Position numbers and translations under genes: made by a program. Source: DASRQK01 sp964401685 (GTDB lineage Bacteria > Bacteroidota > Bacteroidia > Sphingobacteriales > Sphingobacteriaceae). Taken from it: DNA of 64,000 nucleotides. The stretch spans positions 1-64,000 of the forward strand of contig CAYNZH010000008.1 in assembly GCA_964401685.1 (NCBI GenBank), in the 5' to 3' direction. Positions 50,640-58,600 of this stretch are shown in pieces (positions within the stretch are counted from its first letter, which is position 1; each line of letters opens with the position of its first letter). Below the pieces are notes generated by a model that searched no databases, was not told the origin of the DNA, and saw nothing but the letters and a program-made list of their open reading frames with translations.

Positions 50640-52519
50640 TGGTCGAAACACTTAAAAAGTACTGGGGTTATTCCTCGTACCGACCACTACAGGAGGAAAT
50701 TATCCAGTCTGTTTTGGACGGCAAGGATACGTTGGCACTGATGCCCACGGGTGGAGGCAAGTCTATATGCTTTCAAGTGCCCGCGATGATGCGCGAAGGA
50801 ATTTGCATTGTGGTGTCCCCGTTGATTGCGCTGATGAAAGATCAGGTAGAGAATCTTCAGGCACGGGATATCCCAGCTGTCGCGGTGTTTTCTGGTATGG
50901 GAAAGCGGGAAGTAGCCACGGCTTTGGAAAATTGCGTGCACGGGCCGATCAAATTCCTGTACCTTTCTCCAGAGCGATTGACCAGCGAGCATGTTCAGGA
51001 AATGATCAGGCATATGAACGTCAATTTGTTCGCCATAGACGAAGCGCATTGCATCTCACAATGGGGTTATGATTTCCGGCCGCCTTACCTAAACCTAAAA
51101 ATGCTTAGGGAGTTGCATCCCGAGGTGCCATTTCTTGCGTTGACCGCAACCGCTACCGCACAGGTCGTCGACGATATACAGGAAAAACTCGGATTTCTGA
51201 AGCCAAGGGTGCTGAAAATGAGTTTCTACCGTGAAAATCTAGCGTACATGGTGCTAAACGAAGAAGATAAGCATGGAAGAATGGTGCGGATCATTCGAAA
51301 ACTGGGGGGAAGTGGAATCGTCTATGTACGCAATCGCCGGAAAACTCAGGATACAGTGATGAATCTCCGACGTGAGGGAATCTCGTCAGACTTTTACCAT
51401 GCGGGCCTGACTTCGGATGAACGCAACCAGCGGCAGGAAGCCTGGAAAAAAAATCAGACCAAAGTTATAGTCGCAACCAACGCCTTTGGAATGGGTATCG
51501 ACAAGCCTGATGTACGATTCGTCATTCATCTGGAGCCGCCTGATTCGCTCGAAGCCTATTATCAAGAGGCCGGAAGGGGAGGGCGCGACGGCAAAAAAGC
51601 CTATGCCATTTTGCTCTTTCAGGAAAGCGACCTTATTCAATTGAGAAAAAACCTTGCGATTAGTTTTCCGGATAATGACTATGTAAGCCGGATTTACCAT
51701 GCTCTGGGTAATTATTATCAGCTGGCTTATGGCGCAGGCGAGAATCTGAATTTTGATTTTGACCTGGGGGATTTCTGTAAAAAATTCAAATTTGAGGTTC
51801 TGCCCGCTCTCAGCGCGCTTAAATTGCTCGAAAGAAACGGCTGGATCACTCTCAGTGAGAACGTGTTTTTGCCCTCTCGCCTGAAGTTTGAAGTCGGCCA
51901 GTCAGATCTTTACAAGTTCCAAGTGGAAAACCAAAGTTACGACCCTTTTATCAAACTCGTTCTGCGATCCTACGGTGGGATTTTTGACCACTTTGTTGCA
52001 GTCCGAGAGAACGATCTCGCGCAGGCAACAGGCCAAGCCAGGTCAAAAGTCATCCAGGCGCTGGAATATTTGCATCAACAGGAAATCCTGACCTACATCC
52101 CTCAAACGGATAGCCCGCAATTGCAGTTTTGCCGCCCCAGAGTAGACAGATCCCGTTTGCATCTAGATTGGCCGGGAATCCGTGTGCTCAGGGAGACCCG
52201 AGAAGAGCAGCTTCAGTCGGTTTTCACCTACCTTGAACAACAAAAATGTCGGAGCCAACTTCTCTTAAGTTACTTTTCTGAAAATTCCTCCCTTCCCTGT
52301 GGGAGCTGCGATATCTGTTTGAAAACTAAAAATTCACGGAAAAGCGCAGAAAAAATTCGCGAGGAAATCATAGTGGCGCTCTCCGAAAGTCCCCTTTGCA
52401 TTAAGGAATTGGTAGACCGCGTACCTTCAGCTGATGAGAAATATACGCTCACCATCGTACGCGAGCTGTTAGAGGAGGGGATTCTCACTGTAAAAAATGA
52501 TCTTTACCTCCTTCGCTGA
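50639..52519 (+). CDS. recQ: RecQ-family ATP-dependent DNA helicase with C-terminal zinc cluster
   Basis: This 626-residue 3'-5' helicase has Walker A 'MPTGGGKS' (35-42), DEAH at 134-137 ('FAIDEAHCISQWGYDFRPPY'), and conserved motifs III-VI to about 330 ('YQEAGRGGRDGK'). The region 340-530 is winged-helix like. Four Cys lie late, at 537, 554, 557 and 560. In E. coli RecQ the zinc cluster directly follows the helicase core and precedes winged-helix and HRDC domains; here it is moved to the end and HRDC is absent. The upstream gene is comEC, fitting a role in recombination or DNA processing. Confidence 0.93.
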   Translation: MVETLKKYWGYSSYRPLQEEIIQSVLDGKDTLALMPTGGGKSICFQVPAMMREGICIVVSPLIALMKDQVENLQARDIPAVAVFSGMGKREVATALENCVHGPIKFLYLSPERLTSEHVQEMIRHMNVNLFAIDEAHCISQWGYDFRPPYLNLKMLRELHPEVPFLALTATATAQVVDDIQEKLGFLKPRVLKMSFYRENLAYMVLNEEDKHGRMVRIIRKLGGSGIVYVRNRRKTQDTVMNLRREGISSDFYHAGLTSDERNQRQEAWKKNQTKVIVATNAFGMGIDKPDVRFVIHLEPPDSLEAYYQEAGRGGRDGKKAYAILLFQESDLIQLRKNLAISFPDNDYVSRIYHALGNYYQLAYGAGENLNFDFDLGDFCKKFKFEVLPALSALKLLERNGWITLSENVFLPSRLKFEVGQSDLYKFQVENQSYDPFIKLVLRSYGGIFDHFVAVRENDLAQATGQARSKVIQALEYLHQQEILTYIPQTDSPQLQFCRPRVDRSRLHLDWPGIRVLRETREEQLQSVFTYLEQQKCRSQLLLSYFSENSSLPCGSCDICLKTKNSRKSAEKIREEIIVALSESPLCIKELVDRVPSADEKYTLTIVRELLEEGILTVKNDLYLLR

Positions 52520-52536
52520 TGGCCTTGGCGGAAATT

Positions 52537-52569
52537 AAAAAAGCCACTCTATTCGACTAAAGCGGCTTT
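52537..52569 (-). terminator. rho-independent terminator of tRNA-Arg
   Basis: On the minus strand AAAGCCGCT pairs with AGTGGCTTT (nine pairs, one G-U), followed by six Ts. It lies 6 bases after the tRNA. It may also affect recQ, which ends 18 bases away on the other strand. Confidence 0.7.
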
Positions 52570-52574
52570 CTGTG

Positions 52575-52646
52575 TGTTCCCGAAGGGATTCGAACCCCTA
52601 TCTTCAGAACCGGAATCTGAAATTCTATCCATTGAACTACGGGAAC
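52575..52646 (-). tRNA. tRNA-Arg(CCG)
   Basis: The 72-nt minus-strand sequence folds as a cloverleaf: 7-bp acceptor stem GTTCCCG/CGGGAAC, a D arm, anticodon stem TCAGA/TCTGA with loop TTCCGGT (anticodon CCG, reading CGG) and T arm with GGTTCGAATCC. The discriminator base is A; CCA is not encoded. It stands alone between recQ and the YCF48-like gene. Confidence 0.93.
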
Positions 52647-52724
52647 AGGTCACCATTTTTGATGGTGGACGCAAATATAAGAAAATAAATAGCAGGGCTC
52701 TAATTTAAATTTTTTTTATAATTA

Positions 52725-52755
52725 TTTGGGAATTTAAATTTTATTTGTATTTTTG
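52725..52755 (+). promoter_or_regulatory. promoter of the structured leader, Bacteroidetes type
   Basis: TTTG (52725-52728), 19 bases, TATTTTTG (52748-52755) matches the TTTG-N19-TAnnTTTG consensus. Transcription should start near 52759-52763, giving a leader of about 110 nt before the next ATG. Confidence 0.65.
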
Positions 52756-52761
52756 TTTTAT

Positions 52762-52871
52762 TAGGTTTAGGTTGATTGTCTCTATCCAGAGACACTGCAA
52801 GCCCGGAAGGTCGCCCGATTTGTCCGGGCTTGTCTTTGGCAAGGGTGCAGAAACGCTTAGATAACCCAATT
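52762..52871 (+). promoter_or_regulatory. structured 5' leader of unknown class
   Basis: The leader contains a TGTCTC/GAGACA stem (52777-52794), then CAAGCCCGGA (52798-52807) pairing with TCCGGGCTTG (52823-52832) in a perfect 10-bp stem, and CTGCA/TGCAG (52795-52799 with 52846-52850), which could enclose the 10-bp stem. No T-run follows, so it is not a terminator. I do not recognise it as a known riboswitch (TPP, SAM, cobalamin, c-di-GMP checked by eye). It might be a cis-regulatory RNA or a small RNA. The 352-base gap 52520-52871 otherwise holds only the tRNA, its terminator and this promoter and leader. Confidence 0.45.
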
Positions 52872-53933
52872 ATGAACAAGTTTCACGTTTTTATCGTATT
52901 AATCCTCTCTGTGGCCGGTTGTTCACATCCGAACTTGCAGGCGCTCGAGCCACCTGCTTTGGAAATTATTGAAAGCGGGAGAGAGACGAGTATTCGGGGT
53001 CTATCTGTTGTAGATGATTCGGTAGCCTGGGTCAGTGGCAGCAATGGGTGGGTGGGGAGATCAGTTGACCGTGGTGAAAATTGGGATTGGCAGCAAATAA
53101 AAGGTTTTGAAACTTTTGATTTTAGAGACATCGAGGCGTTTTCGTCCACAGAGGCGGTGCTGCTCAGTGCAGGATCTCCTCTAGTGATTTTGCGGACGGA
53201 AGATGCAGGTACTACATGGACTGAATCCTACCGTGATGATAGAGCGGAGATCTTTTTTGATGGACTGGATTTCGTAGAAAGTGGCAGGGGGATCGCTTAT
53301 GGAGATCCTATCGATAGCAATTTCCAGCTTTTGGAAACCAAAGACCGAGGTGTTTCCTGGAAAGACATCAGTCCCGTAGCGCGCTTAGAAGCGACACAGG
53401 GAGAGGCAGGCTTTGCCGCAAGTGGCTCAGGAATACAAATGTTTCCTTCCGGCGAAGTGTATATTGCAACCGGAGGAGCGATTTCCAGAATCTTATTCTC
53501 GCCTGACTTTGGGAAAAATTGGCAGACTTTTGATACGCCAATGATACAGGGGACGTCGTCAAGAGGAATTTTTTCAATCGCTTTTTCCAGTCCATCCGAA
53601 GGCATCGCCGTCGGCGGCGATTATACCATAGATACCCTAAGGGAAAATGCGGTTTGGATCACGCAAGATGGAGGCAGATCCTGGACCAAGCCCACGGTGG
53701 GTACAAACGGTTACCGGTCCGCTGTCACGTATATTACAGGGACAGAAAGTTCAGATAGGCCACTACATTTGCTGGCTTGTGGCACCTCTGGAGTGGACTA
53801 TTCCCGCGACGGGGGAGTTCACTGGGAGCCGATCAGCAAAGAAAGCTACCATGTAGTGGAAAGCTCCGGGATCGGCAACTGGACGCTGCTTGCCGGCGCC
53901 GACGGACGCATCGCCGTATTCAGCCAACCCTAA
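52872..53933 (+). CDS. YCF48-like BNR-repeat lipoprotein
   Basis: This 353-residue lipoprotein starts at ATG 52872 with lipobox VAGC (Cys17). The mature part carries repeated 'SVDRGENWDWQQ', 'TEDAGTTWTESY', 'TKDRGVSWKDI', 'SPDFGKNWQTF', 'TQDGGRSWTKP' and 'SRDGGVHWEPI' units, the Asp-box of sialidase/BNR and YCF48/HCF136 propellers. In other organisms such proteins assemble photosystem II; in Bacteroidota their role is unknown. A frame extends upstream to 52776 but lacks the signal peptide start. The stop codon lies 3 bases from that of ychF. Confidence 0.85.
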   Translation: MNKFHVFIVLILSVAGCSHPNLQALEPPALEIIESGRETSIRGLSVVDDSVAWVSGSNGWVGRSVDRGENWDWQQIKGFETFDFRDIEAFSSTEAVLLSAGSPLVILRTEDAGTTWTESYRDDRAEIFFDGLDFVESGRGIAYGDPIDSNFQLLETKDRGVSWKDISPVARLEATQGEAGFAASGSGIQMFPSGEVYIATGGAISRILFSPDFGKNWQTFDTPMIQGTSSRGIFSIAFSSPSEGIAVGGDYTIDTLRENAVWITQDGGRSWTKPTVGTNGYRSAVTYITGTESSDRPLHLLACGTSGVDYSRDGGVHWEPISKESYHVVESSGIGNWTLLAGADGRIAVFSQP

Positions 53934-53936
53934 AAA

Positions 53937-55037
53937 TCAGACATTAAACCTAAAGTGCATCACATCGCCGTCCTGCACTACATAAGTTTTACCTTCTACG
54001 CTCAGCTTACCGACTTCTTTTACCGCAGCCTCAGAGCCATAATGGATAAAGTCCTCATACTTGATCACTTCGGCGCGGATAAATCCTTTCTCGAAATCAG
54101 TGTGTATCACACCGGCCGCTTGAGGCGCGGTGTAGCCTTTTTCTATGGTCCAGGCCCGTACTTCCTGTACTCCCGCCGTAAAGTAAGTCGCCAAATTCAG
54201 CAAGCTGTAGGCCGCGCGAATTAGTTTGTTTACCCCAGATTCCTCCAAACCAAGGTCCTCCAGAAACATTTCTCTTTCCTCGTAGGTTTCCAGTTGCGCG
54301 ATTTCTGATTCAATTTGGGCTGAAATGACCAACACTTCCGCTTTCTCGTCCTTGACCGCTTCCTTGACCGCTTCTACAAACTTATTTCCAGTATTGACCG
54401 AAGCCTCATCGACGTTACACACATACAAGACGGGTTTTACAGTCAATAAACTCAAATCATCAATAAATTCGAAATCCTCCGCCGAGATGGGGGCAGTTCG
54501 GACTGATTTTCCCGATTCCAGATGCGATTTTACAACGGACAATATCTCATAGGTTCGTTTGGCCTCTTTGTCGTTCCCCGTTTTTGCCATCTTTTCAACA
54601 CGCTGAAGCCTTTTCACCACCGTGTCCAGATCTTTAAGCTGCAACTCGGTGTCAATGATCTCTTTGTCACGGATGGGGTCGACAGAACCATCTACATGGA
54701 TGACATTATCGTCTTCAAAGCAGCGCAGGACATGGATGATCGCATTCGTCGTGCGGATATTCCCCAAAAACTGGTTCCCCAGGCCCTCGCCCTTACTGGC
54801 ACCCTTGACCAAGCCCGCAATGTCCACGATTTCAATGGTGTTTGGAAGCACCCGTTGGGGTTTGACCAGCTCAGCCAATTTATTCAATCTGTCATCCGGC
54901 ACGGTGATTACGCCGATGTTTGGTTCTATAGTGCAAAAAGGAAAATTTGCAGCCTGCGCTTTCGCGTTTGATAAACAATTGAATAGGGTAGATTTACCCA
55001 CATTTGGTAAACCCACGATGCCACACTGTAATGCCAT
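53937..55037 (-). CDS. ychF: redox-regulated ATPase/GTPase YchF (OLA1 type)
   Basis: This 366-residue Obg-like protein starts at ATG 55037 (MALQCGIVGLPNVGKS). The P-loop is GLPNVGKS (9-16). The 'NFPFCTIEPNIG' switch, 'DIAGLVKGASKGEGLGNQFL' and the C-terminal TGS domain ('RAWTIEKGYTAPQAAGVIHTDFEKGFIRAEV') are typical. YchF prefers ATP over GTP because of an altered G4 motif. It binds ribosomes and is linked to oxidative stress responses. It is divergent from engB. Confidence 0.96.
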   Translation of the reverse strand: MALQCGIVGLPNVGKSTLFNCLSNAKAQAANFPFCTIEPNIGVITVPDDRLNKLAELVKPQRVLPNTIEIVDIAGLVKGASKGEGLGNQFLGNIRTTNAIIHVLRCFEDDNVIHVDGSVDPIRDKEIIDTELQLKDLDTVVKRLQRVEKMAKTGNDKEAKRTYEILSVVKSHLESGKSVRTAPISAEDFEFIDDLSLLTVKPVLYVCNVDEASVNTGNKFVEAVKEAVKDEKAEVLVISAQIESEIAQLETYEEREMFLEDLGLEESGVNKLIRAAYSLLNLATYFTAGVQEVRAWTIEKGYTAPQAAGVIHTDFEKGFIRAEVIKYEDFIHYGSEAAVKEVGKLSVEGKTYVVQDGDVMHFRFNV

Positions 55038-55079
55038 TCTTTCTAAAATTTTAAAATCGAATGCAAAGATATAAATATT

Positions 55080-55087
55080 TAACTTTG
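55080..55087 (+). promoter_or_regulatory. -7 element 4 bases from the engB ATG
   Basis: TAACTTTG (55080-55087) matches TAnnTTTG and is followed by 4 bases and the ATG at 55092, so the transcript would be leaderless. No good -33 element is seen. Confidence 0.45.
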
Positions 55088-55091
55088 TCAG

Positions 55092-55703
55092 ATGATAATA
55101 AAAAGTGCGGAATTTATTTGCAGTAATACCAGAGTCGATCAATTACCCCCAGCGGACAAGCCCGAGTATGCGTTTATTGGTCGTTCCAATGTGGGTAAAT
55201 CTTCGCTCATCAACGCGCTTACTGAAAAGAAGAATTTAGCGAAAACTTCTCAAACTCCCGGAAAAACACAGCTGATCAATCATTTTTTGATTAATGAAAG
55301 ATGGTATTTGGTCGATTTGCCGGGCTATGGTTTTGCTAAGACATCCAAATCTTTGCGGGCGGATTGGCGAAAATTTATACGCAAATACCTGAGAGAGCGT
55401 CCCAATCTTCAGTGCGTCTTCGTCCTGGTGGACAGTCGCGTCGATCCTCAGAAAAATGATCTGGACTTCTGTTGTTGGCTTGGCGAAGAAGGAATTCCTT
55501 TCTCCTTGGTGTTTACTAAAGCAGATAAGCAGTCCAACGCAAAATCCCAGCAGAATATTGCCCAATTTAAAAAGGCCTTATTGACTTGGTTTGAGGAAAT
55601 TCCTGCACTTTTTCTGACCTCTTCGGAAACGCGCCTGGGAAACGAGGAACTGCTGGCATACATTGAAGAGATCAATCAAAATTATCAACGTCCGGCTTTA
55701 TGA
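55092..55703 (+). CDS. engB: ribosome biogenesis GTPase YihA/YsxC (EngB)
   Basis: This 203-residue GTPase has G1 'GRSNVGKSS' (30-38), 'KTSQTPGKTQLINHF' (G2), 'LVDLPGYGFA' (G3), 'VFTKADK' (G4) and 'LTSS' (G5). EngB acts in late 50S subunit assembly. It is a single plus-strand gene with the ychF gene divergent and topA downstream. Confidence 0.95.
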   Translation: MIIKSAEFICSNTRVDQLPPADKPEYAFIGRSNVGKSSLINALTEKKNLAKTSQTPGKTQLINHFLINERWYLVDLPGYGFAKTSKSLRADWRKFIRKYLRERPNLQCVFVLVDSRVDPQKNDLDFCCWLGEEGIPFSLVFTKADKQSNAKSQQNIAQFKKALLTWFEEIPALFLTSSETRLGNEELLAYIEEINQNYQRPAL

Positions 55704-55754
55704 GGTAGCCTAGCTTTTTCTAATCGGGGGCCAGTGCCTTTAATCCACTTTTTT

Positions 55755-55775
55755 GGGAAAATTATGTATTTTCCC
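55755..55775. other. stem-loop between engB and topA
   Basis: GGGAAAAT (55755-55762) and ATTTTCCC (55768-55775) form an 8-bp stem with a 5-base loop. A T-run is lacking directly after it (GTAAAAAT). It could weakly terminate engB or be part of the topA leader. A candidate topA -7 element (TTAATTTG) lies at 55808-55815. Confidence 0.4.
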
Positions 55776-55849
55776 GTAAAAATATTGTCATTTCATGAAT
55801 TAATCCCTTAATTTGCAAAAATCATATCACAAACAACGAAGAGTTCTGA

Positions 55850-58177
55850 ATGGCAAAAAATTTATTAATAGTGGAATCACCGGCGAAAGCCAAGACGATT
55901 GAGGGGTATTTGGGGAAGGATTTTTTGGTCAAATCTAGCTATGGCCATATCCGGGATTTAAAGAAGACAGATGACGCCATTGAGGTGGATAATGATTTTA
56001 AACAGCAATATGAGGTCCCTGCCGAAAAGAAGGCAGTTGTCGCTGAGTTAAAGAAACATGCTAAAAATGCGGAGACGGTCTGGCTTGCGTCCGATGAGGA
56101 CCGGGAGGGAGAAGCCATTTCCTGGCACCTTTTCGAAACTTTGGGGCTGGACAAAGACAAAACCAGGAGAATCGTTTTTCACGAGATCACCAAGCCGGCG
56201 ATCCAGAAAGCAATTGAGAATCCTCGGCAAATAGATTATAACCTCGTTCACGCCCAGCAGGCCCGCCGTGTGCTGGATAGATTGGTGGGTTTTGAGTTGT
56301 CTCCCGTTTTATGGAGAAAAGTCAAGCCTTCATTGTCTGCAGGAAGGGTGCAGTCAGTCGCCGTGCGCCTTATAGTCGAGCGTGAGCGGGAAATCATTCA
56401 CTTTCAGGCAGAATCGGCCTTTCGGGTCGTTGCCATTTTTAAGACTGAGAAAAACGAGCAGTTCAAAGCTGAACTCCCGCATCGGTTTGAGCGTGAACAG
56501 GATGCATATAAATTTCTTGAAGACTGTCTGTCGGCAGAGTTTGCGGTCAAGCATCTGGAAACAAAACCGGCCAAAAGATCTCCTTCTGCTCCTTTTACGA
56601 CATCGACATTGCAACAGGAAGCCAGTAGGAAATTGGGTTTTTCGGTGGCGCGAACGATGAACGTCGCACAGCGACTTTATGAGTCGGGAAAGATCACCTA
56701 TATGAGGACGGACTCTGTCAACCTCAGTGAAACGGCACTTAATGGCGCAGAAGCCGAGATCCGTGCCGCCTACGGTGACAAATATCATAAAAAACGACAG
56801 TTTAAAACCAAATCCGCAAGCGCGCAGGAAGCCCATGAGGCCATAAGACCGACCTATTTCGAGCAACACACAATAGAGGGCGACCAGGCTGAGAGGCGTT
56901 TGTACGAGTTGATCTGGAAGCGCACGGTAGCCTCTCAAATGAGCGAAGCCCAATTTGAAAGAACAACCGCAAAAATCCAAATTTCCACCCGCACGGAGGA
57001 GATGGTGGCAAAAGGCGAAGTCATCAAGTTTGATGGTTTTTTGAAAGTTTACCTGGAGTCGACCGATGAAGAAAGCGACGTGTCCCTTGAAGATGAATCC
57101 GGAAACACCTTGCTGCCTGCACTTTCTTTGAATCAGCCTCTGAAGAACATCGCTATGACAGCAACAGAGCGCTTTTCCAGACCTCCCGCCCGCTACACCG
57201 AGGCAAGCCTTGTCAAAAAGATGGAGGAGCTCGGCATAGGACGCCCATCTACCTATGCACCAACGATTTCAACGATTCAGAATCGCGGGTATGTCGTCAA
57301 AGAAGACCGCGAAGGCAAGGAAAGGCAGTATCGCGTGCTTGAAATTCAAAAAACTGCGGTGCAAAGCATCCTCAAAACGGAAGTCACAGGGACCGAAAAA
57401 TCGAAGCTTTTTCCCACTGATATTGGAATGGTTGTTACCGATTTTCTGATCGAGCATTTTAAGGGGATCGTGGATTATCATTTTACCGCAAAAGTCGAGA
57501 AGCAATTTGATGAGATCGCTCAAGGACTGATGGATTGGACAAAAATGCTCCAGAATTTTTACGGACCTTTCCATAAAGAAGTTGAGAACACATTGGAACA
57601 CGCCGATCGGGCCAATAACGAAAGAGAACTCGGAATAGATCCAGCCTCGGGAAGGCCTGTTAGCGTGCGAATCGGGCGTTTTGGACCCTTGGTCCAGTTG
57701 GGGCATCAAGACGATGAGGAAAAACCAAAGTATGCGAGTTTGCGCCCTGGACAGATGATTGAAACCATCACTTTCGAAGATGCTCTGGAGCTTTTCAAAC
57801 TTCCAAAAAAGGTAGGTGAATTCGAGGAGACCGATATGATTGTAGCAATAGGTCGTTTTGGACCATATATACGGCACAACAATGCCTTCTACTCCTTGCC
57901 TAAAGGAACCGACCCGCATGAAGTCAAAGAAGAAGAAGCTATTCAGATCATCCAGGATAAACGGAAGAAAGACGCGGAGAAAATCATTCGTGTTTTTGAC
58001 GAAAATCCAGATGCACGCATAGAGAACGGCCGTTGGGGGCCATTTGTACGGATGGGCAAGCAAAACATCAAAATCCCCAAAGGAACTGAAGTCGAAGGGA
58101 TCACCTACGAAGATGTCCTGAAGTGGGCAGAAGCAGATGAGAAAAAGCCTAAAACCCGATCACGTAGTAAGAAATAA
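55850..58177 (+). CDS. topA: DNA topoisomerase I
   Basis: This 775-residue type IA topoisomerase relaxes negative supercoils. The Toprim domain starts 'LLIVESPAKAKTIEGYLG' and has SDEDREGE at 81-88. The catalytic Tyr284 sits in 'GKITYMRTDSVNLS', with 'GRVQSVAVRLIVERE' before it (165-179). The C-terminal part (about 600-770) contains topo-C repeats ('GRFGPLVQLG', 'GRFGPYIRHN', 'GRWGPFVRMG') without the Cys-rich zinc fingers of E. coli TopA. It is followed by a conserved unknown gene (3-base gap) and cmk. Confidence 0.97.
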   Translation: MAKNLLIVESPAKAKTIEGYLGKDFLVKSSYGHIRDLKKTDDAIEVDNDFKQQYEVPAEKKAVVAELKKHAKNAETVWLASDEDREGEAISWHLFETLGLDKDKTRRIVFHEITKPAIQKAIENPRQIDYNLVHAQQARRVLDRLVGFELSPVLWRKVKPSLSAGRVQSVAVRLIVEREREIIHFQAESAFRVVAIFKTEKNEQFKAELPHRFEREQDAYKFLEDCLSAEFAVKHLETKPAKRSPSAPFTTSTLQQEASRKLGFSVARTMNVAQRLYESGKITYMRTDSVNLSETALNGAEAEIRAAYGDKYHKKRQFKTKSASAQEAHEAIRPTYFEQHTIEGDQAERRLYELIWKRTVASQMSEAQFERTTAKIQISTRTEEMVAKGEVIKFDGFLKVYLESTDEESDVSLEDESGNTLLPALSLNQPLKNIAMTATERFSRPPARYTEASLVKKMEELGIGRPSTYAPTISTIQNRGYVVKEDREGKERQYRVLEIQKTAVQSILKTEVTGTEKSKLFPTDIGMVVTDFLIEHFKGIVDYHFTAKVEKQFDEIAQGLMDWTKMLQNFYGPFHKEVENTLEHADRANNERELGIDPASGRPVSVRIGRFGPLVQLGHQDDEEKPKYASLRPGQMIETITFEDALELFKLPKKVGEFEETDMIVAIGRFGPYIRHNNAFYSLPKGTDPHEVKEEEAIQIIQDKRKKDAEKIIRVFDENPDARIENGRWGPFVRMGKQNIKIPKGTEVEGITYEDVLKWAEADEKKPKTRSRSKK

Positions 58178-58180
58178 TTC

Positions 58181-58600
58181 ATGAAAGCAGATTTGCCCGA
58201 AAATATAGTCAAAGATATTGCGGTCGCCGTAGTACTCGAAAGCGAAAGCCCCGAGGGCGCGGTATGGCACGTATACCTGATCAACGAAAAAGAGACGGAT
58301 ATACAAAACGTTATGGTCAGCTCAAAGGGCTATGGAGAAAAAGACAATGAAGGAGTCAAAACCTCTGTGCTGAGACATTTTATAGGCGATTTAGGCGCGA
58401 AAGAATTTGCAAAGATCGAAGCGATAGATCCCGAGGTTTTTGGGTTAACCAATGAGTATTGGCTCAGTTTTTATGAAGAGGGAAATATCTTCGATAAGAA
58501 GTATATCTTTCTTCCCGAGAGTATTGTCGATGAGAATCTGGTGAAAATTCCCCTACTAAATAAGCCGGGAATCATGGTCGGAGGAAGGACGGAAAGATGA
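58181..58600 (+). CDS. conserved Bacteroidota protein of unknown function between topA and cmk
   Basis: I recognise no named domain. This 139-residue soluble protein is beta-rich at the start ('DIAVAVVLESESPEGAVWHVYLINEKETDI'). It also has 'SSKGYGEKDNEGVKTSVLRHFIGDLG' and a C-terminal strand ending 'LLNKPGIMVGGR'. No signal or membrane segment is seen. It starts 3 bases after topA and overlaps the cmk start (ATGA), so it is in a tight topA-orf-cmk operon. A role in nucleic-acid metabolism is only inferred from context. Confidence 0.8.
   Translation: MKADLPENIVKDIAVAVVLESESPEGAVWHVYLINEKETDIQNVMVSSKGYGEKDNEGVKTSVLRHFIGDLGAKEFAKIEAIDPEVFGLTNEYWLSFYEEGNIFDKKYIFLPESIVDENLVKIPLLNKPGIMVGGRTER

Noticed and set aside
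52575..52646. tRNA-Arg as an integration site with a nearby mobile element
   Set aside because: No integrase, no repeat of the tRNA 3' end and only ordinary genes on both sides.
52776..52871. Upstream extension of the YCF48-like frame (ATG at 52776)
   Set aside because: The extension covers the structured leader, codes no recognisable domain and would bury the lipoprotein signal peptide that starts cleanly at 52872.
55038..55142. 35-codon upstream extension of ychF
   Set aside because: It overlaps engB and its promoter, and YchF proteins normally start at the MALQCGIVGLPNVGKS-type sequence.
56354..58063. Long minus-strand ORFs (208 and 264 codons) inside topA
   Set aside because: They are antisense to a complete topoisomerase I and show no domain or signal; the high number of Phe and Leu is what antisense of such a gene gives.
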